Notes: generated by a model from the sequence alone, not told the origin. Positions 13,201-26,024 are shown, numbered from the stretch's first letter. The stretch is DNA of 64,000 nt from Acridotheres tristis (GCA_037013685.1 CM072885.1:27317442-27381441), one strand, 5' to 3'. Program-made: numbers and translations.

Positions 13201-15160
13201 CAGCCTGAGACTATCTTCTGCCTTCTACTGCCAGCTGTGATGCTGGGTCCTTGGTGCAGTACTAAAACATTTGAGGCAGGGGCTAGTGGGAGCAAGATGG
13301 TTTGTCCTCTTGGGGTTTTCCTCAGTAAAACTGGGTCTTTTCTGCAAAACAGAGATGGCACTCACTATCTCTGAATGAAGCCATGAAGCAAGTCACCGGG
13401 AAGCAGTGAAGATCTAAGAATTACCTGCTCCGTTGACAATTGGCACACCAACTGGGAGTAATTAAATGCTTAAGGGCTAGAGATCTTCACAGATGTGAAA
13501 GAGGGGGGAAAAAATCCCACATGCCAGCGCTTTACAACAGCAGGTTGTGTGGCTGGTGGCTCACTGCAGAGGTAAGTGAAGCTTACATGGCCCCTGGTTA
13601 ACAGAAGCAGCCTTTGGGCTATGAGACAAAATTCTTTTCAGGGCTTTTATATGAGTGAAGAACCTTAAGGAAAACCATCCAAATCAGTATGAGACTTCAA
13701 GAGGGATTAATCTGCTTTTGAAGCTGAAGATATAAGCAAACCTAAAAGCCTTGCTTTTTTTAGCTCACTATTGTGTTTATTGCTTTTGGTTGGGGTTTTT
13801 TTAGCTAAATTTGTCTTTTATGGTAAGTATTAGATTAGCTGACTATCCCTGATTTCTTGGGTCATAATTAATAAGAAGACTGCAGCACAAACACGAACTT
13901 TGCAAACTCTTATCATTAGCTCTCCCTCTACCCTTTACCCTAGGGATAGTTCATCTCTGACCTATAAGCATGGTTCTCAGCACACAGCTAATCTGTCTGT
14001 AAACAAACTGACTTCTATTCCCTTGGGAAAACAAAACAAAAAAACAAAACAAAAAATTTACACTCTATTAAATCAGTTTTCCAATTCCAAGCAGAAGCAA
14101 ACAGACAATATTTGGCATCTGGGTTGGTTTTCTTTTATGCTCTCTTGAAGACACCTCTGCAAATCATCAGCTGTTACAAGGAAAGGCCATGCACCTTTCC
14201 TCTTTCCCATGAAGGAGAATGGAAGAGTTAATAACAGAAATAATATCTATTATTTTGTTCTACTGCATGAGTGGCAGTAGAATAATTGTTTTGTCCTTTA
14301 GTACAGCAACCAGTCTCCTGCCCTGAAGTCCTTACAGGCTACAAGGACTTGTAAATTCTATTTTGATCTGGAACCTGGAATTTGTCCTCACATTCTGCCA
14401 CCTACCCAAGTACTACACAATGTGGTTCCATGGATCCCCTTGTAGATAAGGTATGTCAGGTAATGCCCTGGAAGTCATTCTTGGCAATCCACCGGCTGTT
14501 TGGCTCTCCAGGCTGTAGGCACCCCACAGTTTCTAGGAAGGTTCAGAGGTACTGGATGTAAGGTGCACATTCTCAGAACTGTTTCCACTCCCCTCACTAA
14601 CTACAGCATTTTCATTACCATATATATTCCCCTTAAGAGTATTTCAAATCCACGAATTTGGTATAATATGATCAGATTGTTATATTATTGATGTAGTATT
14701 TGATATAAGATTGAGTCTGCTGAACTAGATAAGCTGATTTTCTCATAGAGAGAACTTTTCTGATTTTATGTTTTAGCCTATTGCTATGCTGTACTATTGA
14801 CAGAGAACCACAATCCTAAATAAGTTAATTCATAGAAAAGGCTATGTAAAAAAAAAAAAGTCATATTTTTCTAATGCTATTTTGGCAAATATTAGCTAAA
14901 TGTAGAAAAAAATACTCCATGGAAGACTGTGAATCACCATATACTCATTATTATCTATACTGTAACCTAAGAAGTTTAGCCCAGTACCTTTAAGGCTGTA
15001 GTGGACCCCACACCCAGCCCTATGTTTCTCACCCATGAAGGCTGTTACACACAGATTCAGACCTCCCAATACAAAGGAGTGATTGCAGAACTCTAGGTCT
15101 TCCCAGGAAGTGGTGAGGTGAGACATTTAATTTGATTGCAAACAGACTTGGCCAAGGCTT
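10240..15160. other. Unique DNA, no gene recognised
   Basis: AT-rich unique sequence, with slightly higher GC at about 12900-13620. A good splice-donor match (CAGAG|GTAAGTGA) lies near 13570 but has no acceptor or open frame that would make a convincing exon. No mobile element was recognised. Confidence 0.55.
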
Positions 15161-15645
15161 AATGATGGCTCAGGCTTCTGCACTACTCCGGAAAGTACCA
15201 AGGTCATGTTTTGTGTTTCTGAGAAGTACATGAAGAGGGGGGAACAGATTTCTGCACTATCCTGCAAAGATCCTGAGTGTTTGGTTCACCTTCTAGAATA
15301 TGTTGCAAACAAATGTGCTGCTTAGGGAAATGCTGTGGCATACAGCTATTTCCCAGCCTCTGGAGATGGCAGAACTAAATGGTAGACACCCACAGGTATG
15401 AGACAGTCTGCAGATTCAGATGTTCAATTTAAAGAGGTGGGTTTGAACACCAAGACAGAGCAGAGTAGATGAGATGATTCTGCGCATTTGGAGACATGCT
15501 GCAGATTTCAAGCCATGAGTTACGAGCTGGACAGCTCTGATAAATGCAGATAAAATATCTCTTACATGGAGAAAACTTTTGGTCTGCAGTATGGAACATG
15601 CATTGATAGGAACTAGTGACAGGCCAGTCAAATTCAAATTTCAAC

Positions 15646-16215
15646 CTGAAGCTGTAGACTTTGAAGTTCTCTGAACCCAAATAATTATCTTAACCCTAAT
15701 GGCTGTGAGGACGCAAGGCAGAGGTCACCGACACAATGGGTGGCTCAGATTAGAAAGGTGGCTGCAGGGCCATATGCACATTAGCATGACTTTTGCAAGC
15801 CCAGGGTCCCTGGAGCTGTCAGCGTTGTTCTTCTCTGAACACTAGCCCTAACCCCGACAGCAGGGGCTGAGGATGTGGTCCTCAGGATTATGAATGGCTC
15901 AGGTTTAAAAAATTGAAAGGAGCAACGTTGATATATGCTTTCCTCAGCATCACTTTTCCAATCGTAGTGTCCCTGGAGCTGTAGGCTTTGTGGTCCAAGG
16001 AATCCTAACCATAAAATGAATGAGCTCTAGAATCTGAGACACCCTAGCACAACGGGTAGCCCAGATTAGAAAGATGTGGAAGGAGTAATGTCTGTGCAGT
16101 GCTGTGATCTCCTTGGCATGTGTTTCCCAGCCCTCTTGTCCTTGGAAATTGAGTCTTGAAAGAGTTGCTGTATGTTCTTCTCCATTCTCATATAAATGAA
16201 ACTCGTACTTCATTC
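15646..16215. repeat. Diverged tandem repeat, unit about 165 bp, about 3.4 copies
   Basis: The motif 'GAGCTGTagnnTTtG' recurs at about 15647, 15812, 15975 and (weakly) 16144, a spacing of 165, 163 and 169 bases. Each unit also carries, in the same order, a 'CCCTAACC'-like box, an 'aatGGgtgGCtCAGaTTagAAAgg' type box (near 15735, 15892 and 16053) and an 'AGCATgACTTTTgCaA' box followed by 'GTCCCT' before the next unit. Copies differ by many substitutions and small indels, so this is an old array. I do not recognise it as a named satellite. Similar words near 15170 suggest it may once have extended further left. Confidence 0.65.
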
Positions 16216-16219
16216 CAAC

Positions 16220-18860
16220 TTACCTTTCAAAGAATCTGAAAACATCTTAGTGATTCAACACTTTGTCAATTTACAATGTTCTCACAGCCATGGAAATGCA
16301 CTTTCTTCCTGACAGAAGATTTTCCTATATTTTCCTTTTACTTTGGGAAATATGTATCTTCCAGCTCCATCCATATGGTAGAGATGCAAAATCTTGTTCT
16401 CTGAAAAGTGTATTTTAAAATTTTCTTATATATAGATTTTGTCTTCCTGATCCCCTTGCCTGTGGGTGTGACTGTGGACTGGAGTGTCTCTGAACGTTTA
16501 CAGTAGAACTTCCAGACATGGTTCAGCAGCAGAATTAAAAGGTGTAGCAGTGGTTTTCATTCTCTGGTATGTTTTTGGACACAAGACACAAAACCTGGTT
16601 ATTAAGAGGCACATCGCCAAAACAGAAAAATGTGGATATGCTAATTCACAGTTATAAATCAGTCAATGTCTACCACATGTTTGTAATTGCCACCCAGTCC
16701 CGAAAGCCAAGGGCATTTTAGATTTTTTTAAAATAGTGTAATTAGGATATTTTAATGTTTTTATTTCCCTGAAATGAAATTAAACCTTAACTTTAGAGAC
16801 CACATCATCCCTTCCACCATATGCAACTCGAAAAATAATCATTTTGCAATATGATAATGAGATGAATCTTCCTTCAACAACCCTCTTACACTAGCATTCA
16901 ATTGATTTTTTTTCCCTTTTCCTTTCAAACCATATGTTTCCTTTTCTGCACTTTCTAAGAGAAAACATGAAAATTCTGGTTTTGGAAATGAGCCTCATAT
17001 TCTATTTATCTGTGTGAAATATTCAGTTGCGAGACAGGATTTTCATCATAAGAGCTTGACTCTTGACTTAAGAAAGGAGAATTGAGGTGCTTGAAATCAC
17101 AGGTGTCCTGAACAGCTGGGAAAGAAAATCAGCCATTGATGGCAACAACATACTCCATGTTAAAAACATAGTGGTGCAGCTAGCAGTACTGCAGCTGTTT
17201 CCTAATCATTCCGTCTAGTTACCTTGGGGGAATGCTATGTGCTTTGGAACCAGACCACAAAGCTCACATGAGCATCCTAACATGCTCTGACAGTGGCTCT
17301 GAGAACTGGCTTTACATTTCCAATAAGCAGAAGACAAAAATATCCCTGTTTCGTTTCCATAACAGTAGAAGACACTTTCCCATTAACCCTGGAAAAGGAT
17401 TCAAAGTGTTATCAGATGAAGAAAAATGACAATTTAGATTGGCTATTAATGAGGTCTCTTTAAATTGTCACAAGCATTCATACAAGTCTCTTGTATCTGA
17501 TATGCTTTCTATTAGAGTTCTGCTACAAACACTTCAGTTCTTACTTCTGAAAAGTCCTTTCTGCACTGAAATTCCTCCATGTTATGCCTACCACTTTTCA
17601 ACATCCATCCACACCGTTTATTAAGGTTGCATGCACATTTTGGTGTTTGCCATATGCCTTAAGAACTTACACAATGTTGCAACATTCTACCTATGCTCTT
17701 TACATATTTAAGGGCCTTGGTCTAAAATGTATTGTCAGAGCTGAGTTGTGAATGATACAGAATCATTTCTCTCAGACTTTAAATACTCAGACATTTATTA
17801 AACCTACAGAAAACTTTCATGAAGCTACCCCAGTAACAAAAATATAAACAACCATGCAGTAGATATTCTCAAGTGATGATGTGGGCATTCTTTATTATGT
17901 TACAGCTTGCATGAATTTGTCATTACCTTCCAATTTTCAGTTCTTAATCAACCGGTCTTTGATGCAGAAATGTGCTTTCATCTCTGTCACAAAGCATTCA
18001 TTCTTCACACTGTACTGAAGGGCTATCAGCCTTCTGCATTGCACATGTTAAAAATCATGAGAATTTTATAGATTCTTATATCATATTTAACAAAGAAATG
18101 CCACGCACTAGATATTTTGGGGCCAAGCAGACAGAGTATAGTGCAACTGACGACTGCAGTAATAACAAATGACCTTTTCAAGTGTGCATTTGTGTGTGAG
18201 GTGGGGACTATTATGGTTTGTACTGGTGCTGACCCAAAGCTCTGTAACCCTTGGGTAGGTACACCCCCACTACAACTGTTATAATCTCTTGTGTAGGCAA
18301 TGATTAACAGTGAATGTCTGGGAGATAGAAGTGTAAATAAGCCTTTCCTGGTTACAAAGGCAATGAGCTCCTAAAGACAAATAACATTCATTATCATTAA
18401 GTACTGTCTACACAGAGTTACATTAGCTCCGATAAAACAAACTGGCACTCTGTTCTCTGTGTCAGTTAAGCTCACTGTCAAGGGTTTAACTCACTTTGTC
18501 TATGTAACTCACTGGCAAGGAGACTCCAGAAACACTCATTCAGATTTGAAGAGATATCAAATTAGAAATATCAGTTTATTCATAGTTTGTTCTAGTCCTC
18601 AACACAGCTGCCAATTTCTTGCAGAATACTTCAGATGGATGCATCAGTCCATCCAGCACCTCTTGTCATGATTTTGGCTCTGCAGAGGGTTTTCTGTACC
18701 AGTAGGACAATTTTCTTTAGCAAAAAATTAAGAGGTTCTGGTATGCACAGGCACCTCGGCACCTGCTGTTTCCTTTAGATCTGAGGCTGAAGCGTCCTTA
18801 GGTAACAGGTAGGATGTTCCTGAAATATGAGTTTAGGAATCGAGCTGAGTTTAGATAACC
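16220..18860. other. Unique AT-rich DNA, no gene recognised
   Basis: No repeat, exon or RNA gene was identified. Open frames here are all below 90 codons and show no motif. Confidence 0.55.
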
Positions 18861-18867
18861 TGCTTGT

Positions 18868-19140
18868 CTACCTCATGGGGTCCATATCAATGAAAACAAA
18901 TTGGCTTTTTTTCCAGTCAAAACTGTGGTTTTCTGCAGAAAGATGAATGTTGCAGTGAAGGTATTTAAAACCCTGTTTTGCTGCCAGGACGAGTCTGGGT
19001 CTCCTGCAGTCACTGTAGGAACAAAGTCCTGAGAAGTGGTGATAGTGCTGGGTAAAGCCCACGTATCCATCATCATGAATGTCTCTTGGACTCAACCTTT
19101 GCACAGATGCTGACCCTGCTACCCAGTTGAGATGGTTGAG
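18868..19140 (-). other. Exon-like open frame, minus strand, unproven
   Basis: The minus strand is open for about 90 codons from just after a TGA at 19141-19143 down to a TAG at 18868-18870. The TAG sits inside a splice-donor match (ATGAG|GTAGAC). A pyrimidine-rich acceptor match (CTCTGTTCTTCCAG) lies upstream at about 19167, but using it would include the TGA in this frame, so the exon model is inconsistent as it stands. Codons look more gene-like than the surroundings, and residues near the end (FKYLHCNIHLSAEN...FIDMD) loosely resemble a protein-kinase catalytic loop. It could be a decayed exon or chance. Confidence 0.15.
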
Positions 19141-19260
19141 TCATACTAGTTTGGGGCCAAATAACGCTGGAAGAACAGAGACAAGTGGCCCTGAAAGAAC
19201 ACCTTAATCTGTGTCAGTATTTGGACAATATGAAGAAGACTTGTCTCAGTGCTTCAAAGA

Positions 19261-19404
19261 AAAAAGAAATAAATAAAAAAATGTAAAAACAAACAAGCAA
19301 CAACAACAACAAACCAACAAAAGAAAACCAAAAACAAACAAACTAAGAACCCCACAAAAAACGACCAAACCAAACTCAAACCCAACCAAACCAAACAAAT
19401 CCCA
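19261..19404. repeat. A- and CA-rich low-complexity tract
   Basis: About 140 bases almost free of G and T on the plus strand, built of AAAC, CAA and CCAAA units. It may be a decayed simple repeat. Confidence 0.85.
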
Positions 19405-19409
19405 CAGCA

Positions 19410-20300
19410 AAGCAAGAGGTACTGTGTTTCCTCAGAAACTGCCTCCTTTGCCTTCAGACAGCCCAGCTAACCATTACACTGGCACCACACTGTGGACACG
19501 TGTCACTACTGCAAAGCTCTTGTGCTTCTGAAATGTATTTTATGCTCTGGGGTAAAATATTTTTTAAAAACATATTTATCCTATGGGATAAAATAATCCA
19601 GGATTTTGGAAATGCCAGTTGCCACCTGTCTTGCCTGTCACAGGCAGTGGGCTGGTGGCTTTTCAGGCATGGAGACTGTGAGGGGTACAGGGCAGGTAAC
19701 ACCTGCCATCAGCCACCTTCCCCACAGCTGACCAAGAAGGTGGGGTACACTGGGGGAGAGAAGACTCCAGGGAAAATTAAACAGTTCCTTCTCTCCCTGG
19801 TGGTGGAGCTTGGGCGAGCATTCTTCAGGGAGCAAGACCTCACACTATGAGAGGCCTCAGCAGCAGCAGCAGCAACCATCTCACACTGGAGCAAAAACCA
19901 GAGCCGCAAGTTTCCAGGGGTGTTATTGAAAAGCACTGTTGGGGGCTGATTTTCCAAACGAAGATCTTCCCAACAAACTAAGAGTGGTACTCTTCATCCA
20001 TAGCATTTTCCAGGCACAGCTGAAGCCACAACGATCCCTAATAGCACATGTTCACTCTCTGCCATATTCAAAAGTGCATGGGACCACGACTTTGGACATA
20101 CAATAACTGTAGTTTTTTGTATCTCACAAATAGCACATGAAAATTACATACTGCATGCTGCCACCCAGCAAGAAATTTCTCCAGCATGAGTTTATGAATT
20201 ACCTTTCTGGCTCAGGCTTGTCTTCCTTAGATTTCTGTTATGGGCACTATATTACAGGCTCTCCAATGTAAAAGCCTGATCCGTTAAGATTAAAGTATTT
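19410..20300. other. Moderately GC-rich unique DNA, no gene recognised
   Basis: Several overlapping short frames occur on both strands at 19454-19957, which is what higher GC content alone produces. A short (CAG)n run lies near 19860. No motif or splice structure supports a gene. Confidence 0.5.
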
Positions 20301-20304
20301 TATT

Positions 20305-20308
20305 ATTT
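20305..20308. repeat. Target site duplication of LTR copy 1 (left)
   Basis: ATTT, repeated at 20744-20747 immediately outside the other end of the LTR. Confidence 0.8.
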
Positions 20309-20743
20309 TGATGCCTGTGAGGGGCTACCTCGAACAGAGGCTAGACAATATTAAAGGAATAAAGTAGGTATTTATTAAAAGGCCTTCAAAGGATACACCT
20401 TGGGCAGTAAAAGAGCCCGGTCTTGGCTCCACCCAAGATGGATGACCAGTCACAAGTTTTCACACTTTCCTAAGTTTTTGTCCATTTACTTACTGGGGTT
20501 AATTGTCCAATCACAGCTTCAGGTTATGGAGTTCCATCCTCTCAGCTTGTCCTCCTCAATTCGCTGTTGTTTATACTTTTGGGCCTGAGCCTGAAATGGT
20601 GTCCTTGGTTCTCAGGCTGGAAAGGAATTGTTTTGTCTAACTAAACGTGAAGAGAACTTGGTGACACTTTATATGAAGTTCAGAGTCGCACACTAAGGCA
20701 GTACAGAATCTGGAAAATATAGAAACTAAAACTTAAGGCATCA
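20309..20743 (-). mobile_element. Solo LTR, endogenous retrovirus family A, copy 1
   Basis: A 435-bp LTR in minus orientation, starting TGATGCC and ending GGCATCA (7-bp terminal inverted repeat). It is flanked by an exact 4-bp direct repeat, ATTT, at 20305-20308 and 20744-20747. On the minus strand it carries a polyadenylation signal AATAAA (20371-20376 on the plus strand), followed by a conserved tail reading 'TAGCCTCTGTTC'. It aligns by eye with the copies at 30094 and 44482. A 4-bp duplication is typical of gammaretrovirus-like (class I) integration. No viral internal sequence is attached, so this is a product of LTR-LTR recombination. Confidence 0.88.
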
Positions 20744-20747
20744 ATTT

Positions 20748-21930
20748 CACCAGAATTTATCAAAATTAGTTATTGATTACTGAAAGCTCTTGACAGTTTA
20801 AGTATTATTAATCTATTATAATTAAACACCAGCTGGCTGCTTGGAATTTAGAAAATGACAACTCCTTCAGAACACATATTGTAACCAACTGATTCACAGG
20901 GGCTTTTTTATCCATTTTCCAGTGACTGGTCTTGCCAAATACTGTACCAGCTTTTCTGTGGAACTGCAGGTATGTCAAACACATACTATTCACACACTGC
21001 TTTCTGGTGGAATAAATGTTTTATTGATTGATATATGTTCTATATATCTGAGATCTTATTTCCCATAGTACCCATTTACTCTTGATATTATCCAAATATT
21101 GATTTAAATAATGCACTATAATAAGTACAACAATAGCCCCCAGGTTGGGAACATCTGATTCATCAATCCATTAGATATTTCTGCATTTTACAGCTGGGGA
21201 GATGGAAATGCAAGTAACGCAAAAGGACATCTCAGTGTATGCTGATAAATGTGTGAGCATTGCCAAATAACTAATTATTTTATCAATCTATGAAGCATAA
21301 ACTGAAGAATGAATTCTTGATATTTGAGCAATTACAAATCAAATTCAAAGAGAACATGGAGAAATTTTCTAGGGTGCTGCTTTTCTCTTCTTGATGATTC
21401 CTTACAGAAAGAGGCTATCTTTGCAGATTTGCCTGAGTCACAGACATTTTTTTAACACCTGAAGATTTTTTTTTTTTTTAACATGGACACTGAAAATGTC
21501 TGGGCTGCTTTAAAACCAAAAATTAATGATGTTGAAATAAGTAGGTTTAGAAATTGGGTTAAACCACACCACGTGATACTTGCTGCCTCCTTGATCACTC
21601 CCCTGCTCAGTCATGTCATAGCAGCAGAACAACAGACATGTACAGGTCCCAGCTACTCCAGCAGCCTGTTCTGGTCAGTAGCAAAGGTAGATGACTAGAA
21701 TAAGTAGAAGAGCAGGGAAACATGTATTGATCTCTTCCCAATGTGATTCCACATTGCTTCCACTGATCTATAGCTCACAGACCTCTTCACTTATTCTCAT
21801 TACAATGATTTAACTTCTTGTTTACACCTTTTGTTTCTTGCTAATGTAGTCATGTTCACCAATGCACCTGTCTCATTTCAGCTCGCTACCCCTGCCAGGC
21901 AACACTCGCATAGCCTAGCAAATAAACAGT
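20748..21930. other. Unique AT-rich DNA, no gene recognised
   Basis: No element or exon recognised. A T-run lies near 21467-21480. Confidence 0.55.
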
Positions 21931-21970
21931 AGGAGGAAAAGGACAAGGAGGAAAGGGAAGGAGGAGAAGG
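21931..21970. repeat. Polypurine tract
   Basis: Forty bases of A and G with a single C, containing repeated GGA and GGGA steps. It could adopt unusual DNA structure, but no associated element was recognised. Confidence 0.7.
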
Positions 21971-22049
21971 CTGTATGAAATAATGAGAAAAAGCTCTCAA
22001 CTCATAACTGTTCATTCAAAGGCCCTGTAACAGGATTTAAATATTAAAG

Positions 22050-22118
22050 CTCATTACAATGATTTTCATAGAAAGCTGCTGAAAAATTCTCATTACAATG
22101 ATTTTCATAGAAAGCTGC
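22050..22118. repeat. Exact 30-bp tandem duplication, period 39
   Basis: A 30-base block beginning CTCATTACAATG and ending AAAGCTGC is identical at 22050-22079 and 22089-22118, separated by 9 bases. The first 17 bases (CTCATTACAATGATTT plus one near-match) also occur once more about 250 bp upstream, near 21797. The perfect identity suggests a recent replication-slippage event. Confidence 0.9.
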
Positions 22119-22119
22119 A

Positions 22120-25100
22120 TAGAAAATCCTGCTCCCAAAGGAGTCTTGTGATGAATTACAGGGAAAATGCACTGATTCATCTTCATGTTCTTGTTCCACT
22201 TCCAAATAATCTAAATAATTATTATTATTGAAGCAAAATACTAAAAATATTTTGGAGGGGGCTACCAAGAAGAATCATATGCAAACTATGATGAACAGAA
22301 AGAATAATGGTACCTAGTTAAAGAGTTATAGTTTGCGTGTCTCCAGACTACTTACTGAAATACTTCTTTCCAAATAAAAACATAATTTCTTTCATATGGA
22401 TTAGTAATAATCTTGTATTTCTGTTAATAAAATAATTATATAAACACAAGCAAAGAAATTATGTTTTAAGTGATATTTCCTTGTTAATCCATAAACTGCT
22501 TTATTTGTCCATGATGCACACTGAGATAAGGCTCACAGTTGATTTGGAGATGCTATACAAAAATCCAAAAGTGGTCCCAACAAGAAACTGGCTGAAATCA
22601 CAGCTCTTTTCTGCTTACAAGTATTACTTTTCATTGACTTTTTTAGAGAGCATGAAACAGATATTGTCAATAACAGTAACTATTGCTCTTACACTGCAAT
22701 TTTGGCAAAACATAGTAAGGACTCCATGGTTTAATAGTGGAAGGCATATATCCTAATTGACTAAAGGAAAAAAAATTTTCCCCACCATTCTTAATAACTA
22801 TGTGACCCTGATTTAGCAATATTTGGAATAAAGTTATTTGGTGTTTTAATTTGTAAATTCTCCTTTCTTTTTTACACAGATGATCCTCAAGCCAAAAGTG
22901 TTTTGCTGCTAAAAGAAGAGCAAATGGAATCTAAGATTGTGGGCTGGAATAATTGTGTCAGTCAGCAGGGAATAGACTCCTTCCACTCTCCCCTCTTGAG
23001 ATTGCCCTTAAAAGCTGCTTATAGTCCTAACCACTTAAGTATAAGAAAGATGTATGTACCCTGAAAGTAATGGAAAGAGCAACAAGGATTAAGGGGCTGC
23101 AGGGATTAATTTACAAAAAACTATTTTTAAAGCATTGCACTTCATAGACATGATTTCATCCTCTGTGGAAGTGTTCTACATCACCACCACCACTGTAGTC
23201 ACCCAGGGAAAGCCACTTCTCTTGCCATCATCTGTAACCTGTATGTGATCCTCTCAGTTTTTCATCAACCTTTTTTTTTTTTTTCCATTGTTGTGCTGCA
23301 TCTATGAAGTGTATAATATTTGTAGGTCATAAACTGCAAGGTTAGTGACAAACTGCTGGAGCTACAGGGCAAAGTTCACATATGAAAATGTGCCTGACTG
23401 CTTCAGAAACCCCTGGCACAGAGATATGTTTGACTACGATGCAGCCTCCCAAAGGAAGTAGTGCAAATTTTATAATTCAAAATGTTTTAAATAAGACCAG
23501 ACAATGCTTGAAGGAAGGTACTCCACCTATTTACATTGTGTGAGATCCTTCACAGTCTAGTCTCAGAGTGCTGAATCGATAACTACAAAATTAAATTATC
23601 AGTGCTTATTCTTCAGGGAATCAATATTGCTTTACTTTTCTCTTAAGTGACAAGATACAGACAGAGGAGTAGAATTTCATAACTTAATTCACAGCACAAG
23701 GTTGCCACATGCCCCTGTCTCCCACTGACCTGAGCTAATAACTGAGGCAAAAATAACTTAATGCACCACCCTCAGGAGCATAATCAAGCAGCAGGTTAGT
23801 GGAGACAGCTCTGCAGACATGGCTCAGGACTATAAATACGAATGAAGCAAACTGTGAAACCAGTATGTAATATGATGGCAAACCAATGAAAAAACAACAG
23901 GACTAATGGTACAATTCTGGTAATAGACGAGATGGTGTATTTTGACTGATGATGCATCTAAGATGCACTGCAAAGAAGAAATATGATAAATAAGCATTCC
24001 AGCTGCATACAACAAACGCTGAAGGAGTTCTTTTTAAGGTTACTGCTCTTTCTTGGGAAATTAGCTCAGCACTGTGTGGTTTTGTAGGCAGAAAAAGAAG
24101 GCACTTTTTAGAAATGGACCTATGCATCTAAAATTGGAAAATCATAAGCAAAAAACCCAAACATTTTGTTCTCGATGATATAGGCAGTATCACATGATTG
24201 AACCACGGGAGATGAGACCACCTGGCCTGATTTCTTTTGTTTGATTGACTGATATAATGAATCTATCTACTCTTTGAATTTAACCCATATCATTTCAGGT
24301 ACATGTTTGTTTGAAAGCAAAGAACACAAAGTGAATTTTACTGGAAAACAAGGTGAATTCTTCAGACTCCTTATTGAAATCAGTTCCATGGATAGTCTGC
24401 AATAGGTAGTGTCCAACATGCAGAGGCTTAGTGAAGATACATGATTACAGGTAACCAGAGCTGGTCACCGTTTACAAGTATTAAAACTGTACAAAGAGCT
24501 ATAGAAAAACATTGTTAATGTACTATGGTACCAGTACTGTTCTTCAGGTGCTGATCTTCTTTTGCTTTTCCTCATGAAGAGGACTGAGACCAAACTGAGG
24601 AGAAAAGAGGAGAGTGAGTAAGTGAGGAAGTTGTTATTCTTGTAAACCCATGCTGCTGCACATTTAATGATTATCTTATAATTTTGCTCCATCCAGGACT
24701 GCATTCCCAGAATGGTAACTAAAAGAAGAGAGAAACAGAGCATAGGTGGCAGCTAATGCCTCCATAAGCTTTACTTCTGTGACTCTGGTCATATCCCATT
24801 GACAATACCACAAAAATTGTTGATATTAAAACCACGAAGCACTGAAATGGGCAACCGCAGGATAAGATCTTTCTGTACAGCATTTCAAAGAGCAGTTTTA
24901 AAAATCACAGATAAACTTCCACCCTACTTATGATAAGTAATGAAAATCAAGGAAATCAGCTACATTGTCTTGCCAGAAAAGGCAACTTCTCTCCCCTCGG
25001 TCTTCAGAGACCTTGACTGTTGGATGAACTGATGCCATTCCCTGTGGTAGGTGTCCTCACTGGTGGGGTGGTATGAGAAGGCCTTAGTGCAGTGCAAGCA

Positions 25101-25910
25101 CTGCTCAGTAGTAACAAAAACATTTCCATATTATCAACCTGCTTTTCAGCACAAATTCAAAACATAGCCCTATATTAGCTACTGTAAATAAAACTCTACC
25201 CCAGCCACCACAAACATCAAAATGACGGGTTTCCCCCACATGGCATGTCGACACAGAGACATCTATTTCACTGTTGCCAATATCACATGCCATTGTGGAT
25301 GCAGCAAAAGTTCAGTGCTCACAGCATGTATGGCTGGTCCTACACGCCCTCCAAATTTTGGAGGCTAAAAGTAGACTTTTACAGAGCAGAACTGTCCTCC
25401 TCGGAGGAGGAGCTCATGTAGACTGTGCATCCTAAAGCAGATTTCTCAAACAAGTAAGAAACCCACAACCAAAACCACCTTTTGTTGACTACAAAAAATC
25501 CTAAGGAAATGCTTAACTGCAGGAGTCTGTGCTGTAAATTTCTACAACTTCTGTAAGACCATCACCAAATGTGCACAAGGAACTTATAGTTCAATGGCCT
25601 TGAGGGCCCTTGCTAATGAACAAGCATTGGTTTACCTGTGGGATCTGACGTGAGTAAACAGAGCTGGGTGAAATCACCCTCCTGTGCAAATCTGATTCTC
25701 AGACATGGGCAAAATTCAAAATCGGTGATTTTTCACTCCCCTCCTTTCCATGAGGTTACACAAGATCTCTAGAACTACAAGGTTAACAACATATTGCTGG
25801 TTCTAGAGAGCAGTCATGAATAAAATAACTAATAACTTGGAAGTACAATAAGTGATAGTTTGATAAAAGCAGGGATTTTAATATATATGATCACAGTTTT
25901 TGCCACTCTA
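22120..25910. other. Unique AT-rich DNA, no gene recognised
   Basis: A splice-acceptor match (CTTTCTTTTTTACACAG) ends at 22879 and is followed by a frame open for about 60 codons to a TGA near 23064, but no donor or homology supports it. A T-run lies at about 23271-23284. No mobile element was recognised. Confidence 0.5.
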
Positions 25911-25919
25911 ACTCATCCA

Positions 25920-26020
25920 ACCAGAGACGAGTCTGGGGTTGTGCAAGGAGTCATTATTGGACACTGACCAAAGGGATATTCCATACCATATGGCACCATG
26001 TTCAGTATATCACATAGAAA
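25920..26020 (+). mobile_element. LTR fragment, same family as the LTR at 63002
   Basis: The segment 'CCAAAGGGATATTCCATACC' and its context 'ACTGACC...ATATGGCACCATGTTCAGTATAT' match the central part of the LTR beginning at 63002 (compare 63218-63262) and a widespread avian ERV LTR known to me. Neither end is preserved, and no target duplication can be assigned. Flanking sequence outside about 25920-26020 is not recognisably LTR. Confidence 0.65.
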
Positions 26021-26024
26021 GGAT

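Noticed and set aside
13560..13590. Consensus splice donor GAG|GTAAGTGA
   Set aside because: No matching acceptor or open exon upstream; such matches occur by chance every few kb.
19454..19957. Overlapping frames on both strands as genes
   Set aside because: Frames overlap in several phases, as expected from local GC content, and none has a recognisable domain or splice structure.
25028..25050. TGATGCC words outside the LTRs (near 25030, 28068 and 33347) as further family A ends
   Set aside because: No partner end, no flanking duplication and no internal similarity.
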